From contig NZ_JAQQKW010000014.1 of the NCBI RefSeq assembly GCF_028550395.1, positions 1 to 64,000 of the forward strand: a DNA stretch of 64,000 bases. The letters run 5' to 3'. Below, piece after piece: positions 35,095 through 43,115 of the stretch. A program made the translations under genes and the position numbers. Within the stretch, counting starts at the first letter, position 1; every line of letters starts with the position of its first letter. The notes below the pieces were generated by a model. That model made no database searches and was not told where the DNA came from. It saw nothing but the letters and a program-made list of their open reading frames with translations. This DNA comes from Asticcacaulis currens (GTDB lineage: Bacteria > Pseudomonadota > Alphaproteobacteria > Caulobacterales > Caulobacteraceae).

Positions 35095-36531
35095 TTACCC
35101 CTTGACCGCTTCCGTGCTGAACCGATCCCACGGACCGGTGATGGCCAGCGTCCAGCCGGGGTTTTGCAGGTTGACGAACATGGTCGAGCCGTCGGGCGAG
35201 AAGCAGACCCCGGCCCATTCCGAATTGGTCGGCTCGGTATTGCGGGCGAAGGTCGTGACCTTGCCGTCACGGGTGAGTATCTTCAGATGGTTTTTCAGCG
35301 TGTCGGAATAGCGGTCTTCGCAGGCGAAGATCTGACCGCGCGGTGAAACGACGATATTGTCCACATAGTCGAACAGCAGGTCGTTGTTCGGCTCGGCAAA
35401 GAGCTGGATACGGCCGGGGGCGCGGGCCTCCTGAGGTGTGCCTTCGTGGGGGCTGGGCACATAGCGCATGATCTGGCCGTTTTCGCCGGGACCGCCGGAG
35501 GTGCAGGTAAAGTAAAGCTCGCCCTCGCCGAAGAAAATGCCTTCTTCGCGCGCGAACTGCGCCGCGCCCTTGGCGTGGGCGCGGGTGCGCAGATCGTTAT
35601 TGGGGCTTTCGACCTCGTCGAGATCGACCCATTCGCTTTCAAACCAGTCGCCCTGCTGCCAGAAGATACCGCTCTTGTTGTCGGTAAGGGCGTGCGGCTT
35701 GCCCTTGATGACCAGGGCCTGCAACCTACCGCCTTCCCGCAGCTTGCCCGGCACCTTGGGGATGAAGCGATAGAAGGCCGAGTCCCCGGCGTCTTCGGTC
35801 AGATAGACGATACCGGTCTTGGGATCGACGGCTACGGCCTCGTGCTCGAAGCGGCCCATGGCCTTGATGGGTTCAGCCTTGACGAGGCCTTCGGCGCGCG
35901 CCGGGACTTCGAAGACATAGCCATGGTCCTTGCCGACGCCGTTGGGGGCCTTTTGCGAGGTTTCCTCACAGGTCAGCCACGAGCCCCAGGGCGTCGGGCC
36001 ACCGGCGCAGTTGGTCGAGGTGCCGACCAGCGACAGGTGATGGCTGACCAGTTTCTGTTCCTTAATATTATAGACCAGCGTGGTGGTGCCGCCGTGCAGC
36101 GGCCGACCGTCGGGCGCGAAGTCATAGACCCTGGCCGCATCGACCTTGCCAAACAGTTCGTTCTGCGCGCCGAAGGGGCCCATCTTGCTGAGGCTATGCT
36201 TGATTTCGTGGTTGCGCACCAGCAGCACCGTGTCCGGGCCGTGCGGGAAGCAGGCCATGCCGTCGTGCTTGCCCGGCACGATCAGGCCATCGCTCATGGT
36301 TTCGCCCTGACGCGAGAAAATGCGATAGGTGAAACCGGCGGGCAGGTCGGCGATACCGTTGGGGTCCTTCACCAGCGGGCCATAGCCTTCGATCTGATTG
36401 ACATAGGTATCAGACGCATTTTCCGTCAGGCGGTGGGCCGCGGCGGCCTTGCTGATCCACAGGGCCATGCCGGTAAAGGCCGCAGAGGTGGCCAGGGACG
36501 AAGACAGGACGGTACGACGGGACAGCGACAT
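35095..36531 (-). CDS. PhoX-like (DUF839) secreted phosphatase family protein
   Basis: A 478-residue protein exported by the Tat pathway: SRRTVLSSSLATSAAFTGMA has the twin-arginine motif and a mild hydrophobic core, with cleavage near AAAA-H. The rest is a DUF839/PhoX-type beta-propeller with WGSWLTCEE, GRFEHEAVAVDPKTGIVYLTED, FACTSGG-like FTCTSGGPGENGQI and the C-terminal GVCFSPDGSTMFVNLQNPG. PhoX members are calcium- and iron-dependent alkaline phosphatases, but DUF839 also contains uncharacterised proteins, so substrate and activity are not certain. The start at 36531 matches the Tat signal; upstream in-frame codons are not conserved in character. Confidence 0.85.
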   Translation of the reverse strand: MSLSRRTVLSSSLATSAAFTGMALWISKAAAAHRLTENASDTYVNQIEGYGPLVKDPNGIADLPAGFTYRIFSRQGETMSDGLIVPGKHDGMACFPHGPDTVLLVRNHEIKHSLSKMGPFGAQNELFGKVDAARVYDFAPDGRPLHGGTTTLVYNIKEQKLVSHHLSLVGTSTNCAGGPTPWGSWLTCEETSQKAPNGVGKDHGYVFEVPARAEGLVKAEPIKAMGRFEHEAVAVDPKTGIVYLTEDAGDSAFYRFIPKVPGKLREGGRLQALVIKGKPHALTDNKSGIFWQQGDWFESEWVDLDEVESPNNDLRTRAHAKGAAQFAREEGIFFGEGELYFTCTSGGPGENGQIMRYVPSPHEGTPQEARAPGRIQLFAEPNNDLLFDYVDNIVVSPRGQIFACEDRYSDTLKNHLKILTRDGKVTTFARNTEPTNSEWAGVCFSPDGSTMFVNLQNPGWTLAITGPWDRFSTEAVKG

Positions 36532-36697
36532 GGGAACACCTTTGCGCGGGAAGGGAAGGTATCGTTTGGAATCGGATACGCCTTCTGTAAAGACAGGGGC
36601 GCACAGAATTATGACGTTTGAATACGGTAATTTAATACCTAATTCAAAAATACCAATAAAAACAATTGCCTGTTTCAATTTTTGTCAAAAATAAGTG

Positions 36698-36726
36698 TTG
36701 ACGCGGCTATTTGCCTCGTCTATACG
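36698..36726 (+). promoter_or_regulatory. Promoter of rplM-rpsI
   Basis: TTGACG (36698-36703), a 17-base spacer and TATACG (36721-36726), followed by a G+C-rich discriminator (CTCCCG). It is a strong housekeeping-type promoter about 80 bases before the rplM ATG. A G+C-rich discriminator is typical of growth-rate and stringent-controlled promoters. Confidence 0.7.
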
Positions 36727-36807
36727 CTCCCGACTTTTCCGGCGGTGGCGTCTGTCACGGCGGGAAGCACCCGTTTCAAACCCCGGATTTCACCAAAGGA
36801 ATCTCCC

Positions 36808-37284
36808 ATGCTTACCTCTGCGACCGCGGCGCTCAAGCCCGCCAATGTCGAGAAGAAGTGGATCGTGATTGACGCCCAGGACGCCGTTGTTGGCCGTCTG
36901 GCTTCCTTCATCGCCATGCGTCTTCGCGGCAAACACAAGCCGGACTATACCCCGCACGTCGATTCCGGCGACTACGTCATCGTCATCAATGCCGACAAGG
37001 TGCACTACACCGGCAAGAAGCTGACGGACAAGATCTTCTACTGGCACACCGGTCACCCCGGCGGCGTTAAGCAACGCACCATGGGTCAGATCCTCAGCGG
37101 CAAGTACCCTGAGCGCGTCCTGACCAAGGCGGTTGAGCGTATGCTGCCCAAGGAATCGCCGCTGGCCCGCGCCCAAATGACCCACCTGCGTATCTACGCC
37201 GGTTCGGAGCACCCCCACGAAGCTCAATCGCCGGAAGTCATCGACTTCAAGGCCCTGAGCCGCAAGAACGTCCGGAGCGTCTAA
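36808..37284 (+). CDS. rplM: 50S ribosomal protein L13
   Basis: A 158-residue protein of the large ribosomal subunit, an early assembly protein that binds 23S rRNA. Typical phrases are [53 protein letters not shown] and [27 protein letters not shown] lies at good spacing before the ATG at 36808. rpsI follows after two bases, the classic L13-S9 pair. Confidence 0.98.
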   Translation: MLTSATAALKPANVEKKWIVIDAQDAVVGRLASFIAMRLRGKHKPDYTPHVDSGDYVIVINADKVHYTGKKLTDKIFYWHTGHPGGVKQRTMGQILSGKYPERVLTKAVERMLPKESPLARAQMTHLRIYAGSEHPHEAQSPEVIDFKALSRKNVRSV

Positions 37285-37286
37285 GA

Positions 37287-37769
37287 ATGTCTGAAGTTCA
37301 AGCTCAAGGCCTCGAAGCCCTCGCTTCCCTGTCGTCGAACCCTGAAAATGCGCCGGTCGAGCGCGTTCAGCAACTCGACAAGTACGGCCGCGCCTATGCC
37401 ACCGGCAAGCGTAAGAACGCCGTCGCCCGCGTCTGGATCAAGCCGGGTTCGGGCAAGTGGATCATCAACGACCGCGCGCAGGAAGTCTATTTCGCGCGTC
37501 CGGTTCTGCGCATGATGATCGCTCAGCCGCTGAACCTGACCGACCGCGCGTCGCAATTCGACGTCATCGTCTCGGTCCACGGTTCGGGTCTGTCGGGTCA
37601 GGCGGGTGCTATCCGTCACGGCCTGTCTAAGGCTTTGACCTATTACGAGCCCGCCCTGCGCCCGGCGCTGAAGGCCGCGGGCTTCCTGACGCGCGACTCG
37701 CGTGTCGTCGAGCGTAAGAAGTACGGCCGCGCCAAGGCTCGCCGTTCCTTCCAGTTCTCGAAGCGCTAA
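37287..37769 (+). CDS. rpsI: 30S ribosomal protein S9
   Basis: A 160-residue small-subunit protein whose C-terminal tail reaches the decoding region. The N-terminal 30 residues are an extension usual in alphaproteobacteria. The core is [34 protein letters not shown] and [20 protein letters not shown] ending FQFSKR. It is followed by two strong hairpins that end the transcript. Confidence 0.98.
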   Translation: MSEVQAQGLEALASLSSNPENAPVERVQQLDKYGRAYATGKRKNAVARVWIKPGSGKWIINDRAQEVYFARPVLRMMIAQPLNLTDRASQFDVIVSVHGSGLSGQAGAIRHGLSKALTYYEPALRPALKAAGFLTRDSRVVERKKYGRAKARRSFQFSKR

Positions 37770-37776
37770 TGGAGGT

Positions 37777-37876
37777 CTTGGGGGAAACTTTGTTTCCCCC
37801 AAGTGCCCCCTTCCGGAATACGGAGAAAAACACCCTCGGGGCGGCGGTTTGGTCGTCTTGGGGGTGTTTTTCGCTT
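37777..37876 (+). terminator. Double terminator after rpsI
   Basis: The first hairpin is 12 bp (CTTGGGGGAAAC 37777-37788, loop TTT, arm to 37803) without a T tract. The second is AAAAACACCC (37826-37835) with GGGTGTTTTT (37862-37871) and a G+C-rich loop, followed by TCGCTTTTTT. The second is the likely terminator. Confidence 0.75.
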
Positions 37877-37920
37877 TTTTCAGGGCTGTTTTCCCAATAA
37901 GACGCTCTGACTTCATATCT

Positions 37921-37980
37921 CCCCAACGTGTTGGGGAGGGGGACCGCACGAGCTTGCGAAGCAAGCGAGATGTGGTGGTG
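37921..37980. repeat. Dispersed palindromic repeat before argC
   Basis: CCCCAA-CGTG-TTGGGG (37921-37936) runs into AGGGGGACCGCACGA, then the hairpin GCTTGC-GAA-GCAAGC (37952-37966), then GAGATGTGGTGGTGGGG. The GGGGAGG(T/G)GGA ... GA(C/T)G(G/T)(A/T)GG frame is shared with 34823-34863 while the central stem differs. From memory, such variable-stem repeats are common in Caulobacterales and Sphingomonadales. Confidence 0.6.
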
Positions 37981-38014
37981 GGGTATCTTTCGTCCGCTGA
38001 CCAAGGAGCGTATC

Positions 38015-38947
38015 ATGTCCCATAAGGTTTTCATCGACGGCGAAGCCGGCACCACCGGTCTGCAAATCCGCGAGCGGCTGGAAAAGCGCCCGGAGATCGA
38101 CCTGATCCGCCTGAGCGATGATCGCCGCAAGGACACCGAAGCCCGTCGCGAAGCGCTCAATGCCGCCGATGCCGTCATCCTCTGCCTGCCCGATGAGGCG
38201 GCGAAGGAGGCTGTAGCCCTGATCGAAAATCCGGACGTGGTGGTGATTGACGCTTCGACGGCGCACCGCGTCGCTGAGGGCTGGACCTACGGCTTTCCCG
38301 AAATGACCGAGGATCAGCGCGATCTCATCCGCGCCTCAAAGCGCATCAGCAATCCCGGTTGCCACGCCACCGGCTTCATTGCCCTGACGCGGCCTCTGGT
38401 CGAACTGGGCGTCCTGCCGCCATTCTTCCCGATGGTGGCCACGTCGCTGACCGGCTATAGCGGCGGCGGCAAGGCCATGATCGCGGAGTTCGAAAGCGGG
38501 CAGGGGCGCGAACGCATCTATGCCACCGGCCTGACGCACAAGCACCTGCCGGAAATGCAGCTCTATGCCGGGCTGGAAACCGCGCCGATTTTCTCGCCGA
38601 CCGTCGCCAATTTTGCGCAAGGCCTAATCGTCGAGGTGCCACTGCACCTGTGGGCCCTGCCGGATGCGCCTGACCTGACCACCATCTACAACATCCTCAC
38701 CGCCCACTATGCCGGTGAACCCTTTGTGCGCGTCGCTTCGCCCGAAGAAACAGCGGCGGCCACCTCGGTCAATGGCGATGCCTTACGCGACACCAACCAA
38801 TTGCTGATCCACGTCTTCGGTCAGGAAGACGGTGACACGGCCAACCTGGTCGCGGTGTTCGACAATCTGGGCAAGGGAGCGTCGGGCGCGGCGGTGCAGA
38901 ATCTCAACCTCGTGCTGGGCCTCGACGAAACCGCCGGACTGCTCTGA
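38015..38947 (+). CDS. argC: N-acetyl-gamma-glutamyl-phosphate reductase (type 2)
   Basis: A 310-residue NADPH-dependent enzyme of arginine synthesis that reduces N-acetyl-glutamyl phosphate to the semialdehyde. It is the short, type 2 form, which lacks the longer N-terminal Rossmann region of type 1. Catalytic C116 lies in ISNPGCHATGF. The N-terminal FIDGEAGTTGLQIRERL is the dinucleotide-binding turn, and a conserved His/Gly cluster is seen in TGYSGGGKAMI. The ATG at 38015 has AAGGAG before it. Its stop is one base before the next small gene. Confidence 0.95.
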   Translation: MSHKVFIDGEAGTTGLQIRERLEKRPEIDLIRLSDDRRKDTEARREALNAADAVILCLPDEAAKEAVALIENPDVVVIDASTAHRVAEGWTYGFPEMTEDQRDLIRASKRISNPGCHATGFIALTRPLVELGVLPPFFPMVATSLTGYSGGGKAMIAEFESGQGRERIYATGLTHKHLPEMQLYAGLETAPIFSPTVANFAQGLIVEVPLHLWALPDAPDLTTIYNILTAHYAGEPFVRVASPEETAAATSVNGDALRDTNQLLIHVFGQEDGDTANLVAVFDNLGKGASGAAVQNLNLVLGLDETAGLL

Positions 38948-38948
38948 G

Positions 38949-39188
38949 ATGAGAGCGGTTTGGCTCGCTCTGGCCATCACGGTTGCGCCGGTTTCCGCCC
39001 AGACCGCCCCGGCATCCCCCACCGCTTCGGTGGCGCCGGTAGCAGAAAAGGCTGAAACCTCTGAACATAAAGGCGGCTTTCCGTGGGTGACCTTTATCAT
39101 CCTGTTTGTGGTGTTTGGCGGCTTGACGATGTTCCGCAAAAAGGACCAATCTTCCCCTGATGTGACGGATAAGGACAAGGCGTCATAA
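38949..39188 (+). CDS. Small membrane protein with signal peptide, unknown
   Basis: A 79-residue protein. The signal peptide is MRAVWLALAITVAPVSAQ. A short Ala/Pro/Thr-rich linker follows, then one membrane helix (FPWVTFIILFVVFGGLTMF), then a charged tail (RKKDQSSPDVTDKDK) likely in the cytoplasm. The arrangement fits a type I membrane protein. It begins one base after argC and overlaps the next gene (TAATG). No family was recognised. The frame, coupling and typical signal sequence support a real gene. Confidence 0.7.
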   Translation: MRAVWLALAITVAPVSAQTAPASPTASVAPVAEKAETSEHKGGFPWVTFIILFVVFGGLTMFRKKDQSSPDVTDKDKAS

Positions 39189-39448
39189 TGGGACCTCTGA
39201 CCAGCATTGCCATTCTTCTGATGATCTGGTGGGTGACTCTGTTCGCCGTCCTGCCGTTCGGCAATATCAGCCATCACGAAGCGGGTATTAAAACCAGGGA
39301 CGGCGGTGATCCCGGTGCGCCGGTCTTCCACAACCTCAAAAAGAAGCTGCTGATCAATACGGCGGTGGCCGTGGTGGTGTGGCTTATCGTTCTGGTGATC
39401 GTCAACTATCACCTCATTCCGCTGCCGGAAATCCCAGCGGCCAGATAG
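39188..39448 (+). CDS. DUF1467 family membrane protein
   Basis: An 86-residue protein with two helices (residues ~4-24 and ~54-74). The conserved pattern IWWVTLFAVLPFGNISHHEAG is followed by GGDPGAPVFHNLKKKLLINT, which I recognise as DUF1467, a small alphaproteobacterial family often encoded next to proS. Its function is unknown. It begins on the last base of the previous stop and lies about 90 bases before proS. Confidence 0.85.
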   Translation: MGPLTSIAILLMIWWVTLFAVLPFGNISHHEAGIKTRDGGDPGAPVFHNLKKKLLINTAVAVVVWLIVLVIVNYHLIPLPEIPAAR

Positions 39449-39541
39449 GCCCGTCCTATTTCCGCCTTTTTAGCATTGATCAATGACGGCGAAGCTGGCT
39501 AGTACAGGGCCAGTTTGCTGCAATCCCAAGGTTCCCTGCCC

Positions 39542-40861
39542 ATGCGCCTGTCGCGCTATTTGCTTCCGTTGCTTAAGGAAAATCCTTCCGAAGCCCAGAT
39601 CGTCTCGCACCGTCTCATGCTGCGCACCGGCATGATCCGTCAGGAGGCCGCCGGTATCTATGCCTGGCTGCCGCTGGGTCTGCGGGTGCTGCGCAAGATC
39701 GAAAAGATCGTGCATGAGGAAATGCAGCGCGCCGGTGCGGTCGAGCTTCTGATGCCGACCCTGCAACTGGCCGATCTGTGGCGCGAGTCGGGTCGCTATG
39801 ACGACTACGGTCAGGAAATGCTGCGCATCAAGGACCGTCATGAGCGCGAGATGCTCTATGGCCCGACCAATGAGGAAATGATCACGGAAATCTTCCGTGG
39901 CACGGTCAAGTCCTACAAGGATTTGCCGATGAACCTCTACCACATCCAGTGGAAGTTCCGCGACGAGCAGCGCCCGCGCTTCGGCGTCATGCGCGGCCGT
40001 GAGTTCCTGATGAAGGACGCCTATTCGTTCGACATCGACGAGGTCTCGGCGCGCAAGGCCTATAACCGCATGTTCATCGCCTATCTCAACACCTTCAGCC
40101 GTCTGGGCCTGAAGGCGGTGCCGATGCGCGCGGATACCGGCCCGATCGGCGGCGACCTCAGCCACGAATTCATCATCCTCGCCGAAACCGGCGAAAGCGC
40201 CGTCTTCTGCCACAAGGATCTGGTCGATATGCCGGCGCCCGGTGCCGATGTGGACTGGGACGATCTGCAAGGGCTGGTTGATCAGCGCACGTCGCTCTAT
40301 GCCGCCACCGAAGAAATGCACGACGAGGCGGCCTTTAATGCCGTTCCGGCGGACAAGCAGTTGTCGGCGCGCGGCATCGAAGTCGGCCACATCTTCTATT
40401 TCGGTGAGAAATATTCCGCGCCTATGGGGGCCAAGGTCTCCGGTCCCGACGGTTCGCAGGTCAATGTGCACATGGGCTCTTACGGCGTCGGCGTGTCGCG
40501 CCTGATCGGCGGCATAATCGAAGCCAGCCACGACGAAGCGGGCATCATCTGGCCCGAAAGTGTCGCGCCCTTCGATGTGGCCCTGATCAATCTGCGCGTT
40601 GGCGACGAAGCCTGCGATGCGGCCTGCGACAAGGCCTATAAGGCGCTGACCGCCGCCGGGCGTGACGTGCTCTATCACGATACGGACGACCGTCCGGGTG
40701 CCAAGTTCGCCTCGATGGACCTGATCGGTATTCCGTGGCAACTGATCATCGGGCCCAAGGGCATTGCCGAAGGTCAGGTCGAAATCAAGCACCGCGCCAC
40801 GGGCGAACGTCACACGGCGGCCTTCGACGCCGTCCTTGAACAACTGACCAAGGCAAAATGA
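39542..40861 (+). CDS. proS: Prolyl-tRNA synthetase (compact alphaproteobacterial type)
   Basis: A 439-residue class II aminoacyl-tRNA synthetase. Motif 2 is [25 protein letters not shown]. Motif 3 is [20 protein letters not shown]-terminal anticodon-binding domain follows (residues ~345-439). Between motifs 2 and 3 there is no ~180-residue insertion (INS) editing domain as in the ~570-residue E. coli enzyme, so Ala-tRNA-Pro must be cleared by a free-standing editing protein or not at all. The ATG at 39542 fits the family; the stop overlaps the next ATG. Confidence 0.96.
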   Translation: MRLSRYLLPLLKENPSEAQIVSHRLMLRTGMIRQEAAGIYAWLPLGLRVLRKIEKIVHEEMQRAGAVELLMPTLQLADLWRESGRYDDYGQEMLRIKDRHEREMLYGPTNEEMITEIFRGTVKSYKDLPMNLYHIQWKFRDEQRPRFGVMRGREFLMKDAYSFDIDEVSARKAYNRMFIAYLNTFSRLGLKAVPMRADTGPIGGDLSHEFIILAETGESAVFCHKDLVDMPAPGADVDWDDLQGLVDQRTSLYAATEEMHDEAAFNAVPADKQLSARGIEVGHIFYFGEKYSAPMGAKVSGPDGSQVNVHMGSYGVGVSRLIGGIIEASHDEAGIIWPESVAPFDVALINLRVGDEACDAACDKAYKALTAAGRDVLYHDTDDRPGAKFASMDLIGIPWQLIIGPKGIAEGQVEIKHRATGERHTAAFDAVLEQLTKAK

Positions 40862-42144
40862 TGAAGGGGCTGTTGTCACTGTTTTCTTTCTCCGCGTGGG
40901 AAACCGATCTGGCGCTCAGGTATCTGCGCACCAAACGCAAGGACGGCGGCATCGCCCTCATCGCCATCATCAGCTTTATCGGCATCACGCTGGCCGTGGG
41001 TGTGCTGATCATCGTCATGTCGGTGATGAACGGTTTTCGCGACGAGCTGATGTCGCGCGTGCTGGCCTTTAACGGTCACGAGTTTGTGGCCGGTGAGCCG
41101 CTGACTGACTGGGAAGGCCGCGACGCTATGCTCAAGCGCCTGCGCGCCATTCCGGGCGTTATCGAAGCCTCGCCCTACGTGGAATCGCCCGGTCTGGCTC
41201 AGGGGCCGTTTTCGCAGGCCGGTCTGGCCTATATGCGCGGCATCGACGTCGCGACGGTGAAGAACACGCCGATTATCCGCGACAATATCAAGTCTGGCTC
41301 GCTGGATGGATTTGGCGAAGGCGAATATGGCGGCGATCTGGTCCTGATCGGCGAAGGTCTGGCCAGCCAGATGAATGTGCGTGTCGGCGACGAACTGACC
41401 CTCCTGTCGCCGTCGGGCAGCACGGCCTTTGGGGCCATGCCGCGCCGCAAGCCCTATGTGGTGGGCGGTATCTTCAAAAGCGGTGTGTCGGAACTGGATG
41501 CGGCGTTTGTCTTCATGCCATTACAGCAGGCACAACTCTTTTTCGATCGGGAAGGGGAGTGGGATGCCGTCGAAATCAAGGTCAAAGACCCTTACAATAT
41601 CAAGGACTACTACCCGGCCTTCCGTAAGGCTGTCGGGGACAAGGCCGTCCTGCTCGACTGGGCGCAGCGCAATGCGCCTTTGTGGAACGCGCTTCAGGTC
41701 GAACGCAACGTGATGCGCCTGATCCTGATGCTGATCGTGCTGATTGCCGCCATGAACATCATTTCCGGCATCGTCATGCTGGTGAAGAACAAGACGCGTG
41801 ATATCGCTATCATGCGCACCCTGGGCGCGGATCGCACCTCGATTACCAAGATATTCTTCCTGTCGGGGGCCATTATCGGAGCCACCGGCACGGTGCTGGG
41901 CGTCGCTATCGGCACGCTCTTTTGCATCTTTATTCGGCCGATCCAGCAGATCGTCGAAGCCATCTTCCACGTGAAGGTCTTTAATGAAGAGGTCTATTAC
42001 CTCGCCTATATACCGGCGAAGGTCGAGCCGACCGAAGTGCTGATCATCGTGGGCTTTTCGATGATCGCTACCTGCGTGGCCACCCTGTTCCCGGCCCTGT
42101 GGGCGTCTAGGCTCGAACCCGTGGAGGCCCTGAGATATGAATAA
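40858..42144 (+). CDS. lolC: Lipoprotein-releasing ABC transporter permease (LolC/LolE family)
   Basis: A 428-residue FtsX-type permease. Helix 1 is at about residues 30-53 ([20 protein letters not shown]), then the large periplasmic domain, then three C-terminal helices (from about residues 280, 325 and 385). The opening [19 protein letters not shown] and the helix-1 exit [17 protein letters not shown] are Lol hallmarks. With LolD it extracts outer-membrane lipoproteins from the inner membrane and hands them to LolA. Only one permease gene is present, so the complex is probably a homodimer of this subunit, as in other bacteria lacking separate LolC and LolE. Confidence 0.92.
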   Translation: MMKGLLSLFSFSAWETDLALRYLRTKRKDGGIALIAIISFIGITLAVGVLIIVMSVMNGFRDELMSRVLAFNGHEFVAGEPLTDWEGRDAMLKRLRAIPGVIEASPYVESPGLAQGPFSQAGLAYMRGIDVATVKNTPIIRDNIKSGSLDGFGEGEYGGDLVLIGEGLASQMNVRVGDELTLLSPSGSTAFGAMPRRKPYVVGGIFKSGVSELDAAFVFMPLQQAQLFFDREGEWDAVEIKVKDPYNIKDYYPAFRKAVGDKAVLLDWAQRNAPLWNALQVERNVMRLILMLIVLIAAMNIISGIVMLVKNKTRDIAIMRTLGADRTSITKIFFLSGAIIGATGTVLGVAIGTLFCIFIRPIQQIVEAIFHVKVFNEEVYYLAYIPAKVEPTEVLIIVGFSMIATCVATLFPALWASRLEPVEALRYE

Positions 42145-42850
42145 TGGGCTTATGAGTGATGTGGTGCTGTCCCTGCGCGGCCTGGTGCGCGCCTATCCCA
42201 TCGCCGATGGTCGCACGCTGGACGTGCTCAAGGGCGTCGATCTCGATTTGCGCGCCGGTGAGGTCGTCGGGCTGATCGGGCCCTCCGGTTCCGGTAAGTC
42301 GTCGCTGTTGCATTGTATCGGTTTGCTGGAATCGTCCGAAGAGGCGCAACTGACCATCGACGGCGAAGACTTTACGCGCGCCAGCGAGGCCGCCCGGACC
42401 CGCGCACGACTGCACAAGATCGGCTTTGTCTATCAGTTCCATCACCTGCTGCCGGAATTTACGGCCTTGGGCAATGTCGCTCTGCCGCAGCGTGTGCTGG
42501 GTCTGCCGCTCAAACAGGCGGAAACGCGGGCGAGGGGGCTTCTGGAGCAACTGGGGCTCGGCGAACGCCTTGATCACCAGCCGGCGCAACTGTCAGGCGG
42601 TGAACAACAGCGCGTGGCTATTGCGCGCGCCCTGGTTAATGGTCCGCGCCTGCTGCTGGCCGATGAGCCGACGGGCAATCTCGATCCCCAGACCTCTCAA
42701 CAGGTGTTCGACGCCCTGAGGACGATCGTCAAGGCGCAGGGGGTCGCGGCCTTGATTGCCACCCACAATCTGGAACTGGCCGGGCATATGGATCGCGTGG
42801 TCAGCCTCAAAGACGGCCGTCTGGTGGAAACCGTTCCGGGAAACCTGTAA
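42137..42850 (+). CDS. lolD: Lipoprotein-releasing ABC transporter ATP-binding protein LolD
   Basis: A 237-residue ATPase. Walker A is GPSGSGKSS at residues 48-56, the Q-loop lies in [16 protein letters not shown], the signature is [15 protein letters not shown], Walker B is [12 protein letters not shown], and the switch His is in ATHNLEL. It is encoded directly after the permease with an eight-base overlap and powers lipoprotein release. An internal ATG at 42152 could also be the start. Confidence 0.95.
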   Translation: MNNGLMSDVVLSLRGLVRAYPIADGRTLDVLKGVDLDLRAGEVVGLIGPSGSGKSSLLHCIGLLESSEEAQLTIDGEDFTRASEAARTRARLHKIGFVYQFHHLLPEFTALGNVALPQRVLGLPLKQAETRARGLLEQLGLGERLDHQPAQLSGGEQQRVAIARALVNGPRLLLADEPTGNLDPQTSQQVFDALRTIVKAQGVAALIATHNLELAGHMDRVVSLKDGRLVETVPGNL

Positions 42851-42910
42851 AATTATATCGTTTTAAATCAACGATATACATGATTTGTTCACGCTGTTGA
42901 TAAAAGGGTG

Positions 42911-42938
42911 TTGACGCGGAACAAAATAAGAATATAGA
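42911..42938 (+). promoter_or_regulatory. Promoter with a LexA-like (SOS) operator
   Basis: TTGACG (42911-42916) and TATAGA (42933-42938) with a 16-base spacer. GAACAAAATAAGAAT (42919-42933) fits GAAC-N7-GAAC, the complement of the alphaproteobacterial SOS box GTTC-N7-GTTC, with one mismatch in the last base. It lies exactly between -35 and -10, where bound LexA would block RNA polymerase. Confidence 0.6.
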
Positions 42939-42980
42939 ACAAAGCATGAATTGATCATCTGTTCTTTCAGGGGACAAACT

Positions 42981-43067
42981 ATGCTGGCCATCCATAACGT
43001 ATTGTCTTTCGCCGCCGTTGCCGCTTTTGTGGCGCTTGTCTGTCAGGCGGCTATGCTGATCGGGTGA
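42981..43067 (+). CDS. 28-residue membrane micropeptide, candidate SidA-like division inhibitor
   Basis: The short frame MLAIHNVLSFAAVAAFVALV continues to 28 residues (CQAAMLIG) and ends TGA at 43065-43067. One hydrophobic helix covers nearly the whole peptide, with a short N-terminal part and no charged residue. AGGGGA (42969-42974) is a good ribosome binding site six bases from the ATG, and a promoter with an SOS-like operator lies 40-70 bases upstream. In Caulobacter crescentus, SidA is a 29-residue LexA-controlled inner-membrane peptide that blocks division through FtsW. From memory its locus number places it beside dnaE, as here. The homology is inferred from size, context and regulation, not from alignment. 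Confidence 0.55.
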   Translation: MLAIHNVLSFAAVAAFVALVCQAAMLIG

Positions 43068-43115
43068 ATCGTCCGACAGTAGCCGCCCTGTGAACCGCAC
43101 GGAGAGGCTTTTGAG

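Noticed and set aside
36626-36644. CtrA-like site TTAATACCTAATTCA before the PhoX-like gene
   Set aside because: The second half is TTCA instead of TTAA in a generally A+T-rich stretch; too weak to claim.
42937-42980. Second possible SOS box from other GAAC/GTTC words upstream of the micropeptide
   Set aside because: The remaining GAAC and GTTC words are not separated by seven bases in the same direction; only 42919-42933 has the right spacing.
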